A DNA stretch of 64,000 nt from an uncultured Chitinophaga sp. (GTDB taxonomy: Bacteria; Bacteroidota; Bacteroidia; Chitinophagales; Chitinophagaceae). The position numbers and the translations under genes were made by a program. The notes under the pieces were generated by a model. That model saw only the letters and a program-made list of their open reading frames with translations. It ran no database searches and was not told where the DNA came from. Positions 8,581-15,910 of this stretch are shown one piece after another. The DNA is taken from the NCBI RefSeq assembly GCF_937898475.1, contig NZ_CALEJS010000016.1, forward strand, positions 310,001 through 374,000, in the 5' to 3' direction. Each line of letters begins with the position of its first letter. The first letter of the stretch is position 1.

Positions 8581-8602
8581 AAAAAATTAAGAGGAGGTTG
8601 AT

Positions 8603-8983
8603 ATGACGCAGCAGAATGCACAAACAAAGAACAAGGGTGGCCGCCCCCCAAAAGCAGTAAAAAAAGACCAATTGTTGGCCGTTAAGTGCAGCCTTTTTGA
8701 ACGGCGCACCATAGAAGCATTGGCGAAAAGCGCCAACTTTACTGTTTCAGAATACTTGCGGGAAATAGGTATGACCGGAAAAATTGACAGGCGGGAAAAA
8801 TCATTGCCACCGGATGTACTGGAAATGAAAGGCACGTTAAATCACCTAGCTGCAAACTTTAACCAGATCGCCAAAAAGCGTAACAGCAATGAGGAATTAA
8901 CTGTGCTGGAACGGGCGGATTTAAAAGTGTGGATGAAGGAAATAAAAGATTTAGTAACATGCATTAAAACTCATTACCAATGA
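8603..8983 (+). CDS. Mobilization accessory protein, MobC-like
   Basis: 126 aa. The N-terminus is basic with GGRPPKAVKK. A ribbon-helix-helix-like region follows (LAVKCSLFERRTIEALAKSANFTVSEYLREIG, in two parts), then a helical C-terminal half with LNHLAANFNQIAKK, the hallmark of MobC-type relaxosome proteins. It should bind oriT beside the relaxase. Its stop overlaps the relaxase start by 4 bp (ATGA), so the two are translationally coupled. Confidence 0.83.
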   Translation: MTQQNAQTKNKGGRPPKAVKKDQLLAVKCSLFERRTIEALAKSANFTVSEYLREIGMTGKIDRREKSLPPDVLEMKGTLNHLAANFNQIAKKRNSNEELTVLERADLKVWMKEIKDLVTCIKTHYQ

Positions 8984-10026
8984 TTGGGTATGTAGGTACA
9001 GGTTATTCCTTTTTTGAATGCCTCCGTTATTGTCTGGAAGATAAAAAGGAATTATCAGAAGAACAGAAGCAGCAGCTTTCCCAAAAAGATCGCCTGCAGC
9101 ACAAAGACCGGGCAGAAGTCCTCTTTTATAATAAGTGTTTCGGCAATAAGTATGAGCTGGCAAGAGATTTCATAGAGGTCGCCCAACTAAGCAAACGGGT
9201 GGAAAAACCGGTATTCCATTTCTCCCTTCGGTTGGCGCCGGGTGAATCGTTATCCAAAGACAAATTAATGGAAATGGGCCGGGAATGCGCCAACCATTTT
9301 AATGTGGCAGATAACCAATATATCTGCATCCTGCATAAAGATACCAACGAGCAGCACATTCACATCGTTGCGAACCGGGTAGGCTATAATGGGAAAGCAG
9401 CAAAGACCAGCAAAAGTTTTAAGAGAATGGCCGCCCTTTGTCGCAGGCTCGAAAAGCAATACAATTTACAGGAAGTGCTAAGCCCCCGCGCCTTTTTGTC
9501 CCCCCAAGAACGGCTTTTGCCCCGGCACGATATACGAAAGGAAAAGTTAAGAACAGACATTCGGCAAACTTTGGAGCAGGTAAATAGCTACCAATCATTT
9601 GAACAGAAAATGCAGGCATTGGGATACAAGGTCATAAAGGGCCGGGGTATCTCCTTTATTGATGATAAGAAGGTAAAAACGAAAGGCAGCGAAGTTGGTT
9701 TTTCACTGACAAAAATAGAACAGATCCTCAGCGTAAAGCAAAAGCTGGAAACTGCCCAAGCCAACCAAAAGCGTTACGAAATGACTATCCGACAGGAAAA
9801 GGAAAAGCAGCGCTCCTTTACTCCCGCACAAAAATTAATCCAGCGGGTAAGGGAAACAGCCTATGTAGACCATTCCCCATTTATTCCGGTAATACAGGAA
9901 TTAACTAACCTGCTTTCGCAACTTTTGGAACCAGTATATACTTCCAATTACCTGCCTTACGAATTAACAGAAGCTGGTATTAAGCGCCGGAGAAAAAAAG
10001 AGCAGGCACAGCAAATGCGGCATTAA
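8980..10026 (+). CDS. Relaxase / mobilization nuclease
   Basis: 348 aa. The metal-binding three-histidine motif is visible: His119 (CILHKDTNE) with His126 and His128 in QHIHIVANR. A candidate catalytic tyrosine lies close to the N-terminus (Tyr4 or Tyr9 in MIGYVGTGYS). This matches the Bacteroidetes relaxase/mobilization nuclease domain (PF03432 type). It should nick oriT and lead one strand to the recipient through a helper's secretion channel. The C-terminal third is basic and helical. Confidence 0.88.
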   Translation: MIGYVGTGYSFFECLRYCLEDKKELSEEQKQQLSQKDRLQHKDRAEVLFYNKCFGNKYELARDFIEVAQLSKRVEKPVFHFSLRLAPGESLSKDKLMEMGRECANHFNVADNQYICILHKDTNEQHIHIVANRVGYNGKAAKTSKSFKRMAALCRRLEKQYNLQEVLSPRAFLSPQERLLPRHDIRKEKLRTDIRQTLEQVNSYQSFEQKMQALGYKVIKGRGISFIDDKKVKTKGSEVGFSLTKIEQILSVKQKLETAQANQKRYEMTIRQEKEKQRSFTPAQKLIQRVRETAYVDHSPFIPVIQELTNLLSQLLEPVYTSNYLPYELTEAGIKRRRKKEQAQQMRH

Positions 10027-10045
10027 TTCAATTAAAAAATATATT

Positions 10046-10594
10046 ATGGATACTGTAAAAAAAATAGACAATATACAGAAAGACACTTTAGAGGTGGTGT
10101 TGGAAGAATTTGCGGGAGAACAGAAATCCAATACCCAATCCCTGAATGACCTGGTTACAGCCGTTAATACCCTAACCGAAAAAATGGGCGGGTTCGAGAA
10201 AAAATTGAATAGTCCACAGCCAGTAAATGTTTCGGTAGATACTAAGCCTTTTCAGGAAATTATCAGGAAAGGAATTACAGACATGGTATTGGCCGCCGCA
10301 GCCCAACCGAAGAATTTAATCCGTAAATTCCAAATTTTGCTTTTCCCGGAACAGGATGCCAAACTGTTCTACAAAGTGGTTTTTGGCCGTTGGTTCCTCA
10401 TGTTGGTAATTATGCTGTTTATTGTCAATTTGTACAAATTCAGTATTCATTGGAGCGATAACCAAAAAGAAATAAAGTTGCAGCAGTTAGAAAATGACAA
10501 GGTTAAAAAGGCATGGAGCTATCTGTATATACAGCAAGGAAAGGCAGTAAAAAGACTTATGGACAGCGCCTATAATAAGGCCAACCAGCCATAA
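10046..10594 (+). CDS. Single-pass membrane protein of the mobilization region
   Basis: 182 aa. Residues 1-60 are polar and helical with coiled-coil character. One transmembrane helix lies at about 114-131 (WFLMLVIMLFIVNLY), followed by a charged tail of about 50 residues. It follows the relaxase by 19 bp on the same strand. I do not recognise a named family. Position suggests a mobilization accessory role. Confidence 0.65.
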   Translation: MDTVKKIDNIQKDTLEVVLEEFAGEQKSNTQSLNDLVTAVNTLTEKMGGFEKKLNSPQPVNVSVDTKPFQEIIRKGITDMVLAAAAQPKNLIRKFQILLFPEQDAKLFYKVVFGRWFLMLVIMLFIVNLYKFSIHWSDNQKEIKLQQLENDKVKKAWSYLYIQQGKAVKRLMDSAYNKANQP

Positions 10595-10610
10595 AATACG
10601 ACAACTTTTA

Positions 10611-10637
10611 AATGCTGGCGCAATTTGCGCCAGCATT
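10611..10637. terminator. Bidirectional terminator between mob and arsenic operons
   Basis: AATGCTGGCGCAA (10611-10623) and TTGCGCCAGCATT (10625-10637), a near-perfect palindrome between two convergent transcription units. Confidence 0.75.
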
Positions 10638-10638
10638 A

Positions 10639-10983
10639 TTACACCTTATCTAAGCCGGGTGTTGTCTTTGGAAGTGCTTTTAATTGCTGCCGCCTCAAGC
10701 ATACACGGGCCTGATTTTGTGTTTCATGATATTCTTCAGCAATTTGTTGAAGCTCCCGGATTTTTATCCAGTAACTCGCATAAAGTTCTTCCATTTTCTG
10801 TACATACTCATGTACACGTACTTTCATTTCGGCAGCATTAATAATCCTGCCGTCAATTAAATCCGACTGTACGGTGGCAATATTTTTCAACTGCTCACAG
10901 AGCTTTGTGTGCATGGAGGTGTTGATGTACCGCATATAGGTTGATAGATTTAATCGGACATCTAAAAGGAAATTATATATCAA
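10639..10983 (-). CDS. Small helical protein at the end of the arsenic operon
   Basis: 114 aa if a TTG start that overlaps the phosphoesterase stop (TTGA) is used. The first ATG would be at 10935 and give 98 aa. The product is strongly helical and charged (VHEYVQKMEELYASYWIKIRELQQI), with two cysteines. No family recognised. The 4-bp overlap suggests coupled translation with the upstream phosphoesterase. Confidence 0.5.
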   Translation of the reverse strand: MIYNFLLDVRLNLSTYMRYINTSMHTKLCEQLKNIATVQSDLIDGRIINAAEMKVRVHEYVQKMEELYASYWIKIRELQQIAEEYHETQNQARVCLRRQQLKALPKTTPGLDKV

Positions 10984-11753
10984 AATGCTTTCCTAAGCAT
11001 TTCAGCATATTCATTTGGCAGCGGGCTATCTTCGACAGCTTTTGCCGCTTTTTCAACGTCATAGGAAAAACGTATGAAATCAACCTGTATAGAACCTTTC
11101 TCTAATACGCTGCTGTTTTCATTGATTGTTAGCATAACATAACAACCCTTGGGCTCACCGTCTTTTGGCTTACCGACAGAACCGATATTGATTGCATGGC
11201 GCAAATGGCTGCCAGCTTCCGCATCAGTAGGTAGTACACGGTGATAAGGTTTGTGCGTATGGCCGAAACACATAATGTCGGCATCCGCATCCTGCATAAT
11301 CCGCAGAAGGCTTTTTTCCTCCCTATCTTCAAACAGGTATTCATTTATTTTCCTTGGACTGCCATGTACTAGCAAAAGATTTAACTTGTCATTATTCAAT
11401 TGAAATTCTACGCGGATGTGCGCAGGCAGGGTACGCAGGTATTGCCTTTCTTTAGGCCCAACGATTGAATTAGTGTAGGAAATAGATATTTTCCCCATAT
11501 CTTTCTCCGGTTCAGTTTTATAGGCGCAGCCGCAATCATCACTCATTCGACCAATTCCAAAATCATAGTTCCCGGCAATAGTAGGGATACCCCGTTTTCT
11601 GATAATATTTATAACCTCGTTCGGCCAGATATTATACCCTACCAAATCCCCTAAACAGTAAACCGCATCCGGCTGCTGTTCATCTATACTGTGCAGGCAT
11701 GCTTCCAATGCCGGTAAATTGGCGTGTATATCGCTGAATAATGCAATTTTCAT
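10980..11753 (-). CDS. Metallophosphoesterase in the arsenic operon
   Basis: 257 aa. Calcineurin-like motifs: SDIHANLPAL (residues 7-16), CLGDLVGYNIWP, GNYDFG (in place of GNHD), LLVHGSPR and CFGHTHKPY. It belongs to the YfcE-type phosphoesterase group. A short CGC-containing loop (DDCGCAYK) stands out. It lies 15 bp after acr3. Phosphoesterases are sometimes found in arsenic islands, but what this one hydrolyses is unknown. Confidence 0.85.
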   Translation of the reverse strand: MKIALFSDIHANLPALEACLHSIDEQQPDAVYCLGDLVGYNIWPNEVINIIRKRGIPTIAGNYDFGIGRMSDDCGCAYKTEPEKDMGKISISYTNSIVGPKERQYLRTLPAHIRVEFQLNNDKLNLLLVHGSPRKINEYLFEDREEKSLLRIMQDADADIMCFGHTHKPYHRVLPTDAEAGSHLRHAINIGSVGKPKDGEPKGCYVMLTINENSSVLEKGSIQVDFIRFSYDVEKAAKAVEDSPLPNEYAEMLRKAF

Positions 11754-11768
11754 ACGTTGTTGATAATT

Positions 11769-12851
11769 TTATGCGTTTTGTAATTCGTTAGGAGTATAAT
11801 ATTTCCGGCGCAGCCAGAAAGCCACATTTACCAGGGCAATAAGGGCCGGTACTTCCACCAACGGCCCAATAACACCTGCAAAGGCTTGCCCTGAATTAAT
11901 GCCGAACACACCGATGGCTACAGCAATAGCCAGTTCGAAATTATTTCCGGCAGCCGTAAAGGAAACGGCGGCATTTTGTGAATAATCCGCTCCCAAAGCC
12001 TTACCCATAAAGAAACTTGCCAAAAACATGATGGTGAAGTATATAACCAGCGGCAGGGCTATGCGCAGCACGTCAAGTGGTATTTGTACAATCAATTCCC
12101 CTTTCAGGCTAAACATTACTATAATAGTGAACAGTAACGCTATTAAGGTAATGGGTGAAATAAAAGGGACAAATTTTTGCTGATACCATTGCTCACCTTT
12201 TAATTTCAAAAGTACATACCGGCTAATTATGCCAGCCGCGAATGGAATACCCAGGTAAATAGCTACACTTTCCGCTATTTGCCCAATAGTGATATTAACG
12301 GCCAGCCCTTTATAGCCAAACAACGGCGGCAATACCGTTACAAAAACATACGCATAAACACTGTACAGGAGTACCTGAAATATGCTGTTAAGGGCTACCA
12401 ACCCTGCTGCATATTCCCGGTTACCATCTGCCAGCTCGTTCCAGACAATTACCATTGCAATACAGCGGGCCAGCCCTATTAAAATAAGCCCCACCATGTA
12501 TTCAGGATAGCCATGTAGAAATAGCAGGGCCAGAACAAACATAAGCACGGGACCAATCACCCAGTTCAGCAGCAGCGATGCCCCCAATACCTTCGTATTC
12601 CTGAAAACCTTTCCCATTTGCTCGTAACGCACCTTTGCTAAGGGCGGGTACATCATAAGTATTAAGCCCACTGCCAGTGGAACGTTGGTTGTCCCGGAAG
12701 AAAACGAATTGATAAAGGCAGATGTACCGGGGACAAAATAACCGATGCCTACCCCTATAGCCATTGCAAGGAATATCCACAGGGTAAGATACCTGTCTAA
12801 GAAACTAAGCCGTTTCCTTTCACTGGCAGGATTACAATTGTTTGCGCTCAT
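11769..12851 (-). CDS. acr3: ACR3 family arsenite efflux transporter
   Basis: 360 aa from the ATG at 12849-12851, leaving 2 bp to the arsC stop; a TTG 6 bp further upstream is possible but would overlap arsC. About ten hydrophobic helices are visible. The family's conserved stretches are present: RCIAMVIVWNELADGNREY with the key cysteine in helix 4, and ALGADYSQNAAVSFTAAGNNFELAIA in two parts. It exports arsenite made by ArsC, using the proton gradient. It is the middle gene of a tightly packed operon. Confidence 0.95.
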   Translation of the reverse strand: MSANNCNPASERKRLSFLDRYLTLWIFLAMAIGVGIGYFVPGTSAFINSFSSGTTNVPLAVGLILMMYPPLAKVRYEQMGKVFRNTKVLGASLLLNWVIGPVLMFVLALLFLHGYPEYMVGLILIGLARCIAMVIVWNELADGNREYAAGLVALNSIFQVLLYSVYAYVFVTVLPPLFGYKGLAVNITIGQIAESVAIYLGIPFAAGIISRYVLLKLKGEQWYQQKFVPFISPITLIALLFTIIVMFSLKGELIVQIPLDVLRIALPLVIYFTIMFLASFFMGKALGADYSQNAAVSFTAAGNNFELAIAVAIGVFGINSGQAFAGVIGPLVEVPALIALVNVAFWLRRKYYTPNELQNA

Positions 12852-12853
12852 AG

Positions 12854-13270
12854 TCAAGCTATGTATTGTTGAATAAAATTGTGACTGTATTGTTTTATCT
12901 GTTCCCGAACCGTCCTGAACTGTTCCATTATTTCACTTTCTACACCAGTTGCTTTGGCCGGGTCAGGAAAATTTTGGTGGAACTTTTGAGCTGTAGTTGG
13001 GAAATAAGGACAGCGTTCTTTGGCATTATCGCATACAGTTATTACATAGTCAAAGTCAATACCTCTGTATTCATCAATATTGTTTGAGGTATGCCCGGAA
13101 ATATCAATGCCATCTTCTTTCATGGTGGCAATAGCTTTCGGATTAACACCATGTGTTTCAACCCCGGCGCTGTAAATTTCAGCTTTCCCCGCTGCGAAGT
13201 ATTTTAAATAGCCTTCAGCTATCTGGCTGCGGCAACTGTTACCCGTACAAAGTACCAATACCTTTTTCAT
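12854..13270 (-). CDS. arsC: Arsenate reductase, low-molecular-weight phosphatase type
   Basis: 138 aa. The phosphatase loop CTGNSCRS lies at residues 8-15 (C-x5-R). A pair of cysteines further on (VCDNAKERCP) matches the thioredoxin-coupled ArsC type, which passes a disulfide from the loop cysteine to the distal pair. Arsenate is reduced to arsenite, the substrate of the ACR3 pump encoded 2 bp downstream. Length and motifs fit the family well. Confidence 0.95.
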   Translation of the reverse strand: MKKVLVLCTGNSCRSQIAEGYLKYFAAGKAEIYSAGVETHGVNPKAIATMKEDGIDISGHTSNNIDEYRGIDFDYVITVCDNAKERCPYFPTTAQKFHQNFPDPAKATGVESEIMEQFRTVREQIKQYSHNFIQQYIA

Positions 13271-13279
13271 TTTTTATAT

Positions 13280-13963
13280 TTATGGATTTTTAGCTTTATT
13301 GAACGCGCTTACTATTTCTGCTGCAATCTGGGAAAATAGTTTGTCTGCTTCATCTTCAGAAATATCAGCAGAAGGATCAGTAAAAGGTGCTGTTTCTTTG
13401 AAAAATGCTCCTTTCAGATCAGCACAAGCATTGTCACCAGCGCTGCATAGTTTCATTTGAAAGAAATTCGCTTTCGGCAATGTTGCATCGTCTGCTGTTT
13501 TGGAATATACATTTACAGGTAGAACATTATCCCCAAACGCAACCGTATAAGCCTTCTTACCGTTAACAGCAGATGCTTCAGTAACCTTATACCCATGTTT
13601 GTTAAGCACCTTTATCAATATTGGGTTAATTTCTCCCGCCTGATACCCGCAGGATGAAACGCCCATCTTATTGTATTTGTTCACCGCTAACAATGATTGC
13701 AGCACTATTTGAGCAGATGCACTTACAAATGAATTGTCTTTGTCAGTAAATAACAGATCAATCTTTCGGTCGCTTCCCATTCCCTGTAATATATATTTCT
13801 CGAGATTGCCCAGCCCTTTTTCATGGGAAGGCTCTACGGGTACGGTAGTTAGACCGGCATAATACTTTTCCAGTTCAGGAAACAGTTTAGGTTTAGGGCC
13901 TTTGGCAATTACTGATAGGCTGGTGATCAGTAGCATGCTCAAAGAGAAAATCAGCTTTTTCAT
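13280..13963 (-). CDS. Exported ArsC/LMW-phosphatase-like protein without active site
   Basis: 227 aa from the ATG at 13961-13963, where a clear signal peptide begins (MKKLIFSLSMLLITSLSVIAKG). A longer frame to 14041 would overlap arsM. The body keeps the layout of the longer LMW tyrosine-phosphatase/ArsC relatives: a helical lead, a strand at RKIDLLF, a helix, SCGYQAGEINPILIKVLNKHGYKV, a strand pair and CSAGDNACADLKG. At the expected C-x5-R loop it reads TDKDNSFVSA, so both the nucleophile and the arginine are gone. Three cysteines remain in the C-terminal half. It lies 9 bp upstream of arsC. A periplasmic arsenic-binding or sensing role is a guess. Confidence 0.65.
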   Translation of the reverse strand: MKKLIFSLSMLLITSLSVIAKGPKPKLFPELEKYYAGLTTVPVEPSHEKGLGNLEKYILQGMGSDRKIDLLFTDKDNSFVSASAQIVLQSLLAVNKYNKMGVSSCGYQAGEINPILIKVLNKHGYKVTEASAVNGKKAYTVAFGDNVLPVNVYSKTADDATLPKANFFQMKLCSAGDNACADLKGAFFKETAPFTDPSADISEDEADKLFSQIAAEIVSAFNKAKNP

Positions 13964-13988
13964 ATTGTTCTGTTTTGGTTGAAGATGA

Positions 13989-14831
13989 TTAATCGCAACA
14001 GCCAGGTGCGCAGCAAGCCGCTTCCTGCGGTTTTTCCGCATATACAGTAATGCTGTAGATACCTGTATTACTGTTTTTGAACTGGTCTATTTCTTCTTGT
14101 GAGAGATACGCGGCCAGTATATCGTCAGGTATAATAATAGGCTTCTCTTTCTGCAAGGTAATATTGGTAAAACCGTTATTCTTGATTAGCTCCAGGTAAA
14201 CCTGCTTTTGAATAGCCCCGGATACACAACCAGCGTACATTTCGGCGGCTTGTTGAATATTAGCAGGTAGATTTCCTTCCAGTACAATATCTGAAATACT
14301 GAAATGGCCACCCGGTTTCAATACGCGCAGGATCTCCTTAAACACGCCGTCCTTATTGGGTACAAGGTTTAATACGCAGTTGCTTACTATTACATCCGCA
14401 GTATTAGCCGTTACGGGCATTTTCTCAATATCGCCCTGTCTGAACTCAACATTATTATAGTTCAGCTTTTCAGCATTGGCGCGGGCTTTTTCAATCATGG
14501 CCGGGGTAAAATCAATACCTATCACCTTACCGGTTTCCCCTGTTTCATGGCGTGCAACAAAACAATCATTCCCTGCACCACTCCCTAAATCAATTACTGT
14601 ATTCCCCTTTTTAATTTGGGCAAACTGCGTTGGCAGGCCGCAACCCAGCCCTAAATCAGCGTCCGAATTATACCCTTCCAGTGCGGTATAATCGTCACTC
14701 ATAATATTGTACACTTCGGTAGAGCAGCAGCCAGAACCACAGCAAGAGGCTTGATTGTCGGCTTTGTCCTGTAAGGCAATTTCACTGTATTTCTGCCTTA
14801 CCATATCCTTTATTTGTTGATCAGAGGACAT
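13989..14831 (-). CDS. arsM: Arsenite S-adenosylmethionine methyltransferase
   Basis: 280 aa. SAM motif VIDLGSGAGNDCFVAR near residue 80, IGIDFTPAMIEKAR and the DIEKMPV/ADVIVSNCVLNL stretch are typical of ArsM. Arsenite-binding cysteines are present (GLGCG and AGCVSG). Extra cysteine pairs sit near both ends: SCCGSGCC close to the N-terminus and a CC..GCC tail. It methylates As(III) using SAM and thiols. First gene of the operon after arsR, with an ArsR-type palindrome directly upstream. Confidence 0.95.
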   Translation of the reverse strand: MSSDQQIKDMVRQKYSEIALQDKADNQASCCGSGCCSTEVYNIMSDDYTALEGYNSDADLGLGCGLPTQFAQIKKGNTVIDLGSGAGNDCFVARHETGETGKVIGIDFTPAMIEKARANAEKLNYNNVEFRQGDIEKMPVTANTADVIVSNCVLNLVPNKDGVFKEILRVLKPGGHFSISDIVLEGNLPANIQQAAEMYAGCVSGAIQKQVYLELIKNNGFTNITLQKEKPIIIPDDILAAYLSQEEIDQFKNSNTGIYSITVYAEKPQEAACCAPGCCD

Positions 14832-14853
14832 AATGGTAATTATTAATTGTTTT

Positions 14854-14869
14854 ATTGCAATATTGCGAT
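14854..14869. promoter_or_regulatory. Probable ArsR operator upstream of arsM
   Basis: ATTGCAATATTGCGAT, a palindrome with one mismatched pair, 23 bp before the arsM start. It nearly matches the site upstream of arsR at 15233-15248. Confidence 0.7.
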
Positions 14870-14888
14870 TAATTAGATCAAAAAAATT

Positions 14889-15218
14889 TTAGCAGCAGTT
14901 TTCTTGCAGGGTAATGTCTTTAAAGAAGCTATTGAACAGCTCGCGGTACTGCTTCCAAACCTTTGGATTAATACAGTAACAAACGCTTGCCCCTTCAATT
15001 GTTCCCTGAATAATACCGGCGTTTTTCAGTTCTTTCAGGTGTTGCGAAGTAGTGGCTTGCGCAAGCCCCAGTTCGTCTACCAGATCACCGCAAACACAGG
15101 CATTCTTTTTAACCAGGTATTGCAGTATAGCTATGCGGGCCGGGTGGGCCAGCGCCTTCGCCATATTGGCTATATCGTTCTGCTGTTTGGTAAATAAATC
15201 TGCTTTTGTAACTCCCAT
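14889..15218 (-). CDS. arsR: ArsR family arsenic-responsive repressor
   Basis: 109 aa from the ATG at 15216-15218; the TTG 21 bp upstream lies inside the operator and is unlikely. Winged helix-turn-helix: MAKALAHPARIAILQYL, then CVCGDLVDELGLAQATTSQHLKELKNAGII in two parts. CVCGDLV at the start of the recognition domain is the classical As(III)-binding pair, and a CC lies at the C-terminus. First gene of the cluster, with matching palindromes before itself and before arsM. Confidence 0.95.
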   Translation of the reverse strand: MGVTKADLFTKQQNDIANMAKALAHPARIAILQYLVKKNACVCGDLVDELGLAQATTSQHLKELKNAGIIQGTIEGASVCYCINPKVWKQYRELFNSFFKDITLQENCC

Positions 15219-15232
15219 ACTGTACTTATATA

Positions 15233-15248
15233 ATCGCAATATTACGAT
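15233..15248. promoter_or_regulatory. Probable ArsR operator upstream of arsR
   Basis: ATCGCAATATTACGAT, an imperfect 16-bp palindrome 15 bp before the arsR start codon. Its centre CAATATT is shared with the site at 14854-14869. Confidence 0.7.
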
Positions 15249-15283
15249 TTGTTTTTAAAAATCAAAAATTATTCTGAAAATAA

Positions 15284-15307
15284 AAAAGCCGCCGTAAGGC
15301 AGCTTTT
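15284..15307. terminator. Terminator after the XRE gene
   Basis: AAAAGC..GCC, loop GTAA, GGC..GCTTTT with one internal mismatch, followed by a T run on the minus strand. It separates the XRE gene from arsR. Confidence 0.75.
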
Positions 15308-15326
15308 ATCATATCATTAAAAATTG

Positions 15327-15755
15327 TTACTTTTTCTTTTCACCGGCAAACTTTTCCAGCAGCTCGTTTTTTTCCTTCAACATCCGCTCATACAACTCTA
15401 TTTTTTCATCGTAGAGCTGTACGATTTTATCTATAGGGTTGAATGTTGGATAATACATGAATAAAGAATTGCCGGTGGCATTATCGTGGTTATTAACCGT
15501 ATTAGCGATGATGGTTATAGCCGCTTCTTCATTGAAATTCCTAATTGCCTCCGGGGTCACTTTCAAAATCTTTGCTACCTGTTCTAAAATATCCGGTTCT
15601 ATAGTTTCTTTAGCTTCCAACAAAGAAACCTTTTTTTGCGTCCAATCCTCCCCCAGCTCATAGGCTAGGGCTTCCTGCTTAATACCCAGCATTTCCTTAA
15701 AACGCTTTATGTTCCTTCCTTCATGTACTTTATTCGGCATATCAGTATTTATCAT
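15327..15755 (-). CDS. XRE family helix-turn-helix regulator with C-terminal coiled coil
   Basis: 142 aa from the ATG at 15755; an in-frame ATG at 15740 is possible. An HTH_3-type domain covers about 12-70 (IKRFKEMLGIKQEALAYELGE, KKVSLLEAKETI, VAKILKVTPEAIRNF). The last 35 residues are a charged coiled coil (YDEKIELYERMLKEKNELL). Such proteins are common in Bacteroidetes mobile elements. The target is unknown. It is divergent from the SWIM protein gene. Confidence 0.85.
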   Translation of the reverse strand: MINTDMPNKVHEGRNIKRFKEMLGIKQEALAYELGEDWTQKKVSLLEAKETIEPDILEQVAKILKVTPEAIRNFNEEAAITIIANTVNNHDNATGNSLFMYYPTFNPIDKIVQLYDEKIELYERMLKEKNELLEKFAGEKKK

Positions 15756-15910
15756 GGTGCAAATTTAACCTTTTTATGCAAGTGGTAATATACGCAAATT
15801 TTGGATAAAATGCCGCTAAACTATGCTTTTTTACGTCTAAAACATGACTTTAATGAATTGAATATGAGATAATTATAGGGTTATTTCGAGTGTAATCTAA
15901 ATTATATCAC

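Noticed and set aside
13964..14041. N-terminal extension of the ArsC-like gene
   Set aside because: It would overlap arsM and put a basic stretch before a clear signal peptide.
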